A DNA stretch of 12,260 nucleotides from JBOFDK01 sp051646925 (lineage in GTDB: Bacteria; Bacillota; Clostridia; Lachnospirales; Cellulosilyticaceae): assembly GCA_051646925.1 (NCBI GenBank), contig JBOFDK010000068.1, positions 1 through 12,260 of the forward strand, written 5' to 3'. The position numbers were made by a program, and so were the translations under genes. The notes below the pieces were generated by a model. It was not told the DNA's origin, ran no database searches, and saw only the letters and a list, made by a program, of their open reading frames with translations. The number at the start of each line of letters is the position of its first letter. Position 1 is the first letter of the stretch. This document shows positions 6,598 through 12,260 of this stretch, piece after piece.

Positions 6598-9054
6598 ATG
6601 TCAACGCTTTTTAATAAAAATAAATTCAAAGAAGAAATTCTTGACCATATCCGTAGTTTTTCAAGAACAACTCTAGAAGATGCTACAAAAGAAGAACTTT
6701 ATCAAGCCGTTTCTTTTGCTGTTCGTGATATTATAACTAACAATTGGATTCAATCTCAAAAACTTGTTAAAACACATAAACCAAAAATACTATATTATCT
6801 TTCAATGGAATTTTTAGTAGGTCGTTCACTTGGAAATAACTTATTAAACCTAACTGTTACAGAAGGTGTAAAAGAAGCTCTTTCTGAACTTAACATATCT
6901 TTTGACCTAAACACTTTAGAAAACATGGAGCCTGACCCAGGACTTGGAAATGGTGGTCTTGGACGTCTTGCATCTTGTTTTATGGATTCATTATCAACAC
7001 TTGGATACCCAGCTTGTGGATGTGGTATTCGCTACCACTATGGTATTTTCAAACAAAAAATAGAAAATGGATACCAAACAGAATATCCTGATGATTGGTT
7101 AGCTAACGGTAACCCTTGGGAAGTTAAACGTGCAGATAACGCTCAAGAAATCAAATTTGGTGGCTCTGTATCTTCATACACTGACCAATTCGGACGTGTA
7201 CATTTTTCACACGAAAACTATCAATCAGTATTAGCTATTCCATATGAAATGCCTATAGTTGGATACGATAATAATTTTGTTAATCCACTTACATTGTGGG
7301 ATGCTGAAGCTCCACAAAAATTCATACTTCGCTTCTTTGATGATGGTGACTATGATAAAGCTGTTCAACAACAAACACTTGCACAAACATTAGTAGAAGT
7401 ACTTTATCCAAATGATAATCATCACCAAGGTAAAGAACTTCGCCTAAAACAACAATACTTCTTTGTATCTGCAACAATTCAATACGCTATTGCAAAATTC
7501 AAAAAAGAATACGGTAACATTTACTTATTACCTGAAAAAGTTGTATTCCAAATGAATGATACACATCCTTCTATCGCTGTTCCAGAACTAATGCGTATTC
7601 TTATTGATGAAGAACACCTAAGCTGGGAAGATGCATTCAAAATCGTTACTAAAACTTGTGCATACACAAACCATACGATTATGGCGGAAGCTTTAGAATC
7701 TTGGCCAATTGACCTATTCTCAAAACTACTTCCTCGTATTTATCAAATCGTTGAAGAAATCAACCGTAGATTCTGCCAAGAATTATGCGAAGTTCATAAA
7801 CTTCCTGAACACATAATACACCAAACGTCTATTATTGCAGATGACCAAATACGCATGGCACACCTTGCTATTGTAGGTAGTTTCTCTGTCAACGGTGTTG
7901 CGGCACTCCACACTCAGCTACTAAAAGATAAAGTTTTAAGTAATTTTTACCAAATTTATCCTGATAAATTCAACAACAAAACAAACGGAATTACACAAAG
8001 ACGCTGGCTTGGACATTGCAACCCCGACCTAAGCACGCTAATTACCGATACAATAGGCAATGGTTGGCTAACAAACTTAGATGAACTTCAAAAACTAAAA
8101 CCTTTTGCTAAAGACCCAGCATTTAAAGCTGCTTATGCAGATATTAAATTTTTCAACAAACTAAAACTTGTAGACTATATAAAGGAACATAACGGCATTA
8201 CCGTTAACCCTCATTCAATATTTGACATACAAGTAAAACGTCTTCATGAGTATAAACGTCAGCTTATGAATGTTCTAAACATAATTATGATGTATAACGA
8301 AATCAAAGCTAATCCAACTGGTAACTATGTACCAAGAACGTTTATTTTCGGTGCAAAAGCAGCCCCAGGATATAGACGTGCAAAACTAATTATCAAACTT
8401 ATCAACACAGTTGCTGACCTAGTAAATAACGACCCTGAAGTAAAAGATTTAATTACAGTTGTTTTCATTGAAAACTACAACGTATCTAATGCAGAAATTA
8501 TTATACCTGCAGCTGATATTAGTGAACAAATTTCAACTGCAAGTAAAGAAGCATCTGGAACAAGTAATATGAAGTTTATGCTAAATGGTGCATTAACACT
8601 AGGTACGTTAGATGGTGCTAATATAGAAATCAAAGAAGAAGTTGGCGATGATAACATTTTCATATTCGGTCTTTCTTCAGAAGAAGTTCTAAATCTTTAC
8701 GAAGCACAAGATTATAATCCGTGGGATATATACAACTCAAATGCATCTATACACCAAGTGCTTATCCAGTTAATCAATGGAACACTTAACAAAGAAGATA
8801 CAAATCTTTTCATTGAACTTTACGAATCTTTACTAAATCGTTCAGGTAACGAACAATCAGACCCATACTTTATACTAAAAGACTTACCTGCATACCATGC
8901 TATTCAAAAAGAAATTGATGCAACTTATCGTAATCCAGACCTTTGGTTTACAAAAGCAATTATTAACACAGCATCAGCTGGTAAATTCAGTTCTGACCGT
9001 ACTATACATCAGTACGCACAAGAAATTTGGAACGTTAAATCTCTTACTAAATAA
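6598..9054 (+). CDS. glgP: Glycogen/starch/maltodextrin phosphorylase
   Basis: PLP-dependent GT35 phosphorylase that releases glucose-1-phosphate from alpha-1,4-glucan ends, in the cytoplasm. At 818 aa it is full length. Seen in the sequence: the glycine-rich PDPGLGNGGLGRLASCFMDS (113-132), NDTHPSIAVPELMR (320-333), TNHTIMAEALE (357-367) with active-site His359, NGITQRRWL (463-471), the phosphate-site region VKRLHEYKRQ (546-555), and the PLP-lysine segment ASGTSNMKFMLNGALTLG with Lys659. AGGAGG lies eight bases before the ATG. No other glycogen genes adjoin it. It has its own promoter and terminator, so it is probably a single-gene unit. Bacterial GlgP and MalP are hard to separate by sequence alone, so maltodextrin may be a substrate too. 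It lacks the N-terminal extension carrying the regulatory phosphorylation site of animal phosphorylases. Confidence 0.97.
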   Translation: MSTLFNKNKFKEEILDHIRSFSRTTLEDATKEELYQAVSFAVRDIITNNWIQSQKLVKTHKPKILYYLSMEFLVGRSLGNNLLNLTVTEGVKEALSELNISFDLNTLENMEPDPGLGNGGLGRLASCFMDSLSTLGYPACGCGIRYHYGIFKQKIENGYQTEYPDDWLANGNPWEVKRADNAQEIKFGGSVSSYTDQFGRVHFSHENYQSVLAIPYEMPIVGYDNNFVNPLTLWDAEAPQKFILRFFDDGDYDKAVQQQTLAQTLVEVLYPNDNHHQGKELRLKQQYFFVSATIQYAIAKFKKEYGNIYLLPEKVVFQMNDTHPSIAVPELMRILIDEEHLSWEDAFKIVTKTCAYTNHTIMAEALESWPIDLFSKLLPRIYQIVEEINRRFCQELCEVHKLPEHIIHQTSIIADDQIRMAHLAIVGSFSVNGVAALHTQLLKDKVLSNFYQIYPDKFNNKTNGITQRRWLGHCNPDLSTLITDTIGNGWLTNLDELQKLKPFAKDPAFKAAYADIKFFNKLKLVDYIKEHNGITVNPHSIFDIQVKRLHEYKRQLMNVLNIIMMYNEIKANPTGNYVPRTFIFGAKAAPGYRRAKLIIKLINTVADLVNNDPEVKDLITVVFIENYNVSNAEIIIPAADISEQISTASKEASGTSNMKFMLNGALTLGTLDGANIEIKEEVGDDNIFIFGLSSEEVLNLYEAQDYNPWDIYNSNASIHQVLIQLINGTLNKEDTNLFIELYESLLNRSGNEQSDPYFILKDLPAYHAIQKEIDATYRNPDLWFTKAIINTASAGKFSSDRTIHQYAQEIWNVKSLTK

Positions 9055-9061
9055 CAACAAC

Positions 9062-9103
9062 AAAAAGAAGCCTATCCTTATATACAAGGTAGGCTTCTTT
9101 TTT
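9062..9103 (+). terminator. Rho-independent terminator after glgP
   Basis: Arms AGAAGCCTA-T-CCTT and AAGG-TAGGCTTCT pair with a single bulged T around ATATAC, then run into T6. It begins eight bases after the glgP stop codon. Confidence 0.92.
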
Positions 9104-9129
9104 ATTCTTCATTATTTATTAATATAATA

Positions 9130-9237
9130 AATGTATAACTGTACTTGTATCAGTTATATTCTATAAATATATAACTATACTTATATCAGTTATATTCTAT
9201 AAATATATAACTATACTTATATCAATTGTATTCTATA
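9130..9237. repeat. Three tandem 36-bp repeats, each with an internal dyad
   Basis: Units at 9130-9165, 9166-9201 and 9202-9237, with a partial fourth (AATATAAT) after. Units 1 and 2 differ at a few bases and unit 3 at a few others. Each holds an inverted repeat ATATAACT-N11-AGTTATAT (perfect in unit 2; one end base off in unit 1; two off in unit 3). They lie in the 181-bp gap (9104-9284) between the glgP terminator and the Usp gene. They could be an operator array, tandem promoter elements, or simply AT-rich slippage; I know of no named family that they match. Confidence 0.9.
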
Positions 9238-9284
9238 AATATAATTACTAATAATATATAACACATAAACGGAGGCTCTAACTT

Positions 9285-9668
9285 ATGAATAAAGTTCTTG
9301 TATGTATCACAATCCAAACAAATAGCAAGCGTCTTATAGAAAAAGGTAATACACTTGCAACCATGCTTGGTGCTGAACTTCACGTATTACATATTCGCCA
9401 AGGTAATAGCATTTTTGATACACCAAGCAGTAGTACATTATTTGAAGAACTTTTTGTATACGGCTCTGAACTTGGTGGTATCGTACATTTTTTATGTAGT
9501 GACAACGTAGCTGAAACTATTAACACCTTTATATGTGAACATCAATTTTCACATTTAGTTATTGGAGAAACAAATACATCTCATGCATACGTTTCACAAA
9601 TAGATGATGAGCTAGCTGCCACACTAGAAAACATTGACATTACCGTATTAAATCGCCAAGAATATTAA
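9285..9668 (+). CDS. Small universal stress protein (KdpD Usp-domain type)
   Basis: A 127-residue single Usp domain of the type found in the KdpD sensor kinase and as stand-alone small proteins in clostridia. The N-terminus MNKVLVCITIQTNSKRLIEK forms strand 1 and helix 1, GAELHVLHIR is strand 2, and FSHLVIGETN is strand 4. The ATP-binding signature GxxGxxxxxxxxxG(S/T) of Usp proteins such as MJ0577 is absent: the place after VIGE reads TNTSHAYVSQ, so nucleotide binding by that mode is unlikely. It is soluble, with no signal peptide. GGAGG lies about ten bases before the ATG. The 36-bp repeat array directly upstream may regulate it. No hairpin terminator is visible before tsaC, so read-through is possible, though tsaC has its own promoter candidate. 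Function in the cell is unknown. Confidence 0.85.
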   Translation: MNKVLVCITIQTNSKRLIEKGNTLATMLGAELHVLHIRQGNSIFDTPSSSTLFEELFVYGSELGGIVHFLCSDNVAETINTFICEHQFSHLVIGETNTSHAYVSQIDDELAATLENIDITVLNRQEY

Positions 9669-9735
9669 TTATTTTATGTTTTTTCGACTTGTTTCACTGT
9701 TTTTTTTAAATTGCCTATATGATTATGAAACTTTA

Positions 9736-9744
9736 TGGTATACT
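9736..9744 (+). promoter_or_regulatory. Extended -10 promoter of tsaC
   Basis: TGGTATACT (TGn plus TATACT) lies 44 bp before the tsaC start. A convincing -35 is not seen. The same TGG-extended layout occurs before glgP. Confidence 0.5.
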
Positions 9745-9788
9745 GTATAGGATATTTTTTAAATATATAGTAGTATAGGAGTTTTATA

Positions 9789-10832
9789 ATGCAAACATTA
9801 ATGATTGATGGCACATCAAAAAATATGCTTGCTGCGCATATTCTTCAGGCAGGTGGTCTTGTTGCTGCACCTACTGAAACAGTTTATGGACTTTGTGCAA
9901 ATGCATTTTCAAAACAAGCTGTTGCCAATATTTTTGTTGCCAAAGGACGTCCAAACGACAATCCTCTTATTATACATATTGCCGATTTGGCAATGTTAAA
10001 GCGACTTGTTCGAAAAATTCCACCAATAGCCGATACGCTTATATCACATTTTTGGCCTGGACCATTAACGCTTATTTTTGAAGCGTCTGATATTGTACCA
10101 TCTGCTGTTCGTGCTGGTCTTCCAACTGTAGCTATTAGATATCCATCCAACCCTATTATGCAACAACTAATAATAGATAGTGGTCTTCCATTAGCCGCAC
10201 CTAGTGCAAATACATCTGGCAAACCAAGTCCTACAAACGCCAATCGAGTTTTTGAAGACCTTAACGGAAAAATAGATGCTATTATAGATGGTGGAAACTG
10301 CGATATAGGTATTGAATCAACCGTACTCGATATAACAACTACACCACCTACAATTTTGCGACCTGGTGGTATTACTGTAGAAATGATTGAGTCTGTCATA
10401 GGTCCTATATCTATTGATGCTGCGCTTTTATCACAAGATAGCACTGCTACTCCAAAAGCGCCAGGTATGAAATATACTCACTATTCGCCTAATGCTAAAG
10501 TATGTATATTTGAAGGTCCACTTGACCTAGTTATAGATGCTATTAACACTCGTATTAAACAAGATGCTATAGACGGCAAAATTTCTGGTGTTTTATGCAC
10601 TGATGAAACAGTTTCTTCTTTTTGCACATCCAACGTTAAAAGTCTTGGACGTGCTTCTCATTTAGATGAAATTGCAATGCATCTTTTTGAAGCTTTACGC
10701 TCTTTTGATGATGATGGCATAGATTTTGTATATAGTTTATCTTTTTCAAAAAGTGGTATCGGACAAGCTATTATGAACCGTCTTGACAAATCTGCTGGTT
10801 TTAATATTATTACCATTACAAATAAAAAGTAA
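9789..10832 (+). CDS. tsaC: L-threonylcarbamoyladenylate synthase (TsaC2/Sua5, with C-terminal domain)
   Basis: Makes threonylcarbamoyl-AMP from Thr, bicarbonate and ATP, the first step of N6-threonylcarbamoyladenosine (t6A37) formation in tRNAs reading ANN codons; TsaB/TsaD/TsaE use the product. The YrdC/Sua5 domain (about 12-205) shows AAPTETVYGL (26-35), AKGRPNDNPL (51-60), the FWPGPLTL segment (88-95), APSANTSGKPSPT (137-149) and GIESTVLD (174-181). The linker KAPGMKYTHYSP (223-234) is the Sua5 lid and is followed by the Sua5-type Rossmann-like domain to the end. 347 aa is full length for the two-domain form (Sua5/YwlC), not the short E. coli TsaC. AGGAG lies seven bases before the ATG. 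It is followed by rpiB and upp. The ywlE-like phosphatase that often sits between tsaC and rpiB in Bacillota is not here. Confidence 0.95.
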   Translation: MQTLMIDGTSKNMLAAHILQAGGLVAAPTETVYGLCANAFSKQAVANIFVAKGRPNDNPLIIHIADLAMLKRLVRKIPPIADTLISHFWPGPLTLIFEASDIVPSAVRAGLPTVAIRYPSNPIMQQLIIDSGLPLAAPSANTSGKPSPTNANRVFEDLNGKIDAIIDGGNCDIGIESTVLDITTTPPTILRPGGITVEMIESVIGPISIDAALLSQDSTATPKAPGMKYTHYSPNAKVCIFEGPLDLVIDAINTRIKQDAIDGKISGVLCTDETVSSFCTSNVKSLGRASHLDEIAMHLFEALRSFDDDGIDFVYSLSFSKSGIGQAIMNRLDKSAGFNIITITNKK

Positions 10833-10863
10833 TAAACATCATTCAAAGTAATAAACATCATTC
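10826..10863 (+). repeat. Perfect tandem 19-bp duplication over the tsaC stop codon
   Basis: AAAGTAATAAACATCATTC occurs twice in a row (10826-10844 and 10845-10863), followed by a partial AAAGT. The first copy supplies the tsaC stop codon (10830-10832). ATAAACA in the second copy pairs with TGTTTAT at 10868-10874 (7 bp), but no T-tract follows, so I do not call a terminator. Confidence 0.92.
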
Positions 10864-10909
10864 AAAGTGTTTATACTACTAATGAAGAGAACGAAATGGA
10901 GGATTAAAT

Positions 10910-11341
10910 ATGATTGCTATTGGTTGTGACCACGGTGGTTACGCACTCAAACAAGAAATTATCAATTATCTTGAGACAAACAACATAGCTTTTAAAGATT
11001 TTGGTTGCTATAATACCGATGCTGTTGACTACCCAGTATACGGTAAAGCTGTAGCTATGGCTGTAGCGGATGGGTCTTGCGAGAAAGGTATTGTTATATG
11101 CGGTACTGGCATTGGCATTTCAATCGTTGCGAACAAAGTAGAAGGTATTAGATGCGCTTTATGCCACGATTGTTTTTCTGCTGAAGCGACACGTGAACAT
11201 AACAATTCCAATGTACTTGCATTAGGTGCACGTGTTGTTGGTGCTGGACATGCTCTAAAAATCGTAGATACGTTTTTAAATACTGATTTTTCAAATGATA
11301 TGCGCCATATTAACCGTATTGCACAAATCGAATCAAAATAA
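10910..11341 (+). CDS. rpiB: Ribose-5-phosphate isomerase B
   Basis: Interconverts ribose-5-phosphate and ribulose-5-phosphate in the non-oxidative pentose phosphate pathway, in the cytoplasm; ribose-5-phosphate feeds PRPP, the co-substrate of the downstream upp. At 143 aa it has the normal RpiB/LacA-LacB size. Motifs seen: GCDHGGYALK (5-14), VDYPVYG (39-45), the catalytic-Cys loop ICGTGIGISI (63-72, Cys64), and REHNNSNVLALGARV (95-109) with His97. AGGAGG-like GGAGG lies about seven bases before the ATG. The gap to upp is only 47 bp with no terminator, so rpiB and upp are probably co-transcribed. LacA/B-type galactose-6-phosphate isomerases are close relatives, but the Cys64-GTG active site and the neighbours favour RpiB. 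Confidence 0.95.
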   Translation: MIAIGCDHGGYALKQEIINYLETNNIAFKDFGCYNTDAVDYPVYGKAVAMAVADGSCEKGIVICGTGIGISIVANKVEGIRCALCHDCFSAEATREHNNSNVLALGARVVGAGHALKIVDTFLNTDFSNDMRHINRIAQIESK

Positions 11342-11388
11342 TTTTCACTTTCAAATAACTTATAAACATATATATCAGGAGGCTTATT

Positions 11389-12018
11389 ATGAGCAAAATT
11401 TTTATTATGAATCACCCACTTATCCAACATAAAGTATCTCGTCTTCGTGCTGTAGACACAGGTTCAAAAGAGTTCCGCGAACTTGTTCGTGAAATTTCTC
11501 AATTAATGTGTTACGAAGCAACTCGTGAACTTCCTTTAGAAGATTACGAAATCAAAACACCTATTGAAACAGCAATCGGAAAACGTATCGCTGGTAAAAA
11601 CTTAAGTATCATTCCTATTTTACGTGCTGGTCTTGGAATGGTTGATGGTATGCTTGATTTAGTTCCAACTGCAAAAGTTGGTCACATCGGTCTTTACCGT
11701 GACCCAGAAACTCTTCAACCTGTTGAATACTACTGCAAATTACCAGCTGGAATCGATGAGCGTGCATTATTCGTTCTTGACCCAATGCTTGCTACAGGTG
11801 GTTCAGCTGTTGCAGCTGTTCAATTTATCAAAGATAAAGGTGCTAAAAACATCAATTTCCTTTGCCTAATTGCTGCACCTGAAGGTCTTAAAAAACTTCA
11901 AACTGCTCACCCTGATGTAAACATTTATGTTGCAGCTCTTGATGAAAAACTTAATGAGCATGGATATATAGTTCCAGGTCTTGGTGATGCTGGAGACCGT
12001 TTATTCGGAACAAAATAA
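11389..12018 (+). CDS. upp: Uracil phosphoribosyltransferase
   Basis: Salvages uracil by joining it to PRPP to give UMP and pyrophosphate, in the cytoplasm. 209 aa is the usual length. Seen: the N-terminal MNHPLIQHKVSRLR, the PILRAGLGMVDG segment (76-87), the PRPP-binding loop FVLDPMLATGGSA (128-140), and the uracil site HGYIVPGLGDAGDR (191-204). Strong AGGAGG precedes the ATG by seven bases. Codon use is strongly CGT/GGT/GTT-biased like ileS and glgP, suggesting good expression. It is the last gene of the tsaC-rpiB-upp cluster and ends in TAATA before a hairpin. Its PRPP supply links it to the preceding rpiB. Confidence 0.97.
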   Translation: MSKIFIMNHPLIQHKVSRLRAVDTGSKEFRELVREISQLMCYEATRELPLEDYEIKTPIETAIGKRIAGKNLSIIPILRAGLGMVDGMLDLVPTAKVGHIGLYRDPETLQPVEYYCKLPAGIDERALFVLDPMLATGGSAVAAVQFIKDKGAKNINFLCLIAAPEGLKKLQTAHPDVNIYVAALDEKLNEHGYIVPGLGDAGDRLFGTK

Positions 12019-12029
12019 TACTAAGCAAT

Positions 12030-12078
12030 GATTGCCTTCACCATGCACTTATAGTTCATGGTTTGGGCAATCTTGTTT
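12030..12078 (+). terminator. Probable terminator after upp
   Basis: GATTGCC (12030-12036) pairs with GGCAATC (12066-12072), and ACCATG with CATGGT inside, separated by a small TTC/TTG internal loop; TTGTTTATT follows. The T-tract is interrupted, so this is less certain than the other terminators here. Confidence 0.7.
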
Positions 12079-12219
12079 ATTCCCAACTTACTCACCTATA
12101 GCAACTTCAAAAACTTTTTTAAGGAGGGTATTAGCTGTTAATGAAACCTTGTAGAAGTTTGTATAAACTTATTGATTTTATATAACGCTCGTATTATTAT
12201 AAATCAAGAGGTGATAAAT
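12079..12219. other. Intergenic stretch, probable left flank of a mobile element
   Basis: No gene longer than 13 codons is seen. There is an AAGGAGGG at 12120-12127 with a 13-codon ATG frame at 12141, and a 6-4-6 dyad AAGTTT-GTAT-AAACTT at 12155-12170. The dyad could be a recombinase-binding site near the IS end, but the true boundary with the host sequence cannot be set from one side. Confidence 0.3.
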
Positions 12220-12260
12220 ATGAAATATTATTCTATAGGAGATTTTGCAAGTCTAATAGG
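12220..12260 (+). CDS. Start of a MerR-HTH protein, probable IS607-type TnpA serine recombinase (3' end outside window)
   Basis: Only 13 codons are seen: MKYYSIGDFASLI, and the next codon begins GG. The KYYSIGDFAxLIG opening matches the MerR-like HTH that starts IS607-family TnpA recombinases in Bacillota, which is normally followed by a serine-recombinase domain and a tnpB gene. GAGGTG sits six bases before the ATG. Ordinary MerR regulators start similarly, so the family call is provisional. The position after the upp terminator, where the housekeeping cluster ends, fits an insertion site. Confidence 0.6.
   Translation, partial: MKYYSIGDFASLI

Noticed and set aside
6422..6604. Minus-strand 60-codon frame between apeB and glgP
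   Set aside because: It runs through the apeB terminator and the glgP promoter, is Ile/Lys-rich as expected from AT-rich DNA, and has no ribosome site.
9130..9237. CRISPR array
   Set aside because: The units are directly contiguous, with no unique spacers between repeats and no cas genes nearby.
9884..10444. Long minus-strand open frame inside tsaC
   Set aside because: Antisense to the conserved YrdC domain, no ribosome site, no recognisable motif.
11029..11430. Minus-strand open frame across rpiB and the upp start
   Set aside because: Antisense to conserved catalytic regions of RpiB and overlapping the upp ribosome site; composition is that of a shadow.

Overview
The window comes from an AT-rich, low-GC Bacillota genome. 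A clostridial, perhaps Lachnospirales-like, host fits best: the IleS is of the eukaryote-like type with a DUF5915-like tail, the CorA and the KdpD-type Usp look like clostridial versions, a tsaC-rpiB-upp cluster is present, and strong AGGAGG ribosome sites are used throughout. This placement is inferred from protein flavour, not from a database search. Most of the window is ordinary housekeeping chromosome; the right edge runs into what looks like an IS607-type insertion element.

Layout: 1-717 is the 3' end of ileS (+). It converges on corA (-, 768-1697) through a shared bidirectional terminator. Upstream of corA lies a leader of about 165 nt with its own promoter, a 22-codon ORF and two mutually exclusive stems. 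A two-TM protein of unknown function (+, 2010-2528) converges on a PIB-type Zn/Cd/Pb-exporting ATPase (-, 2598-4967), again through a perfect 18-bp bidirectional terminator. The ATPase carries three 25-residue Cys/His repeats and has an ArsR/SmtB-like dyad at its promoter. Divergent from it is apeB (M18 aminopeptidase, 5143-6432), then glgP (glycogen phosphorylase, 6598-9054); each has its own terminator.

A 9130-9237 array of three 36-bp repeats, each carrying a dyad, lies before a small KdpD-type universal stress protein (9285-9668). Then come tsaC/sua5 (9789-10832), rpiB (10910-11341) and upp (11389-12018). These are all + strand and probably partly co-transcribed, linking tRNA t6A synthesis, pentose phosphate isomerisation and pyrimidine salvage. 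A hairpin follows upp, then about 140 bp without a gene, then the first 13 codons of a MerR-HTH protein that resembles an IS607 TnpA recombinase.

The strongest unexplained signal is the corA leader (about 1702-1864, minus strand). A GC-rich core sits in very AT-rich DNA; a proline-containing short ORF overlaps one stem, and an alternative stem leads towards the corA ribosome site. This is the general design of a magnesium-responsive leader such as mgtL, but the match is inferred, and I recognise no known riboswitch class in it.
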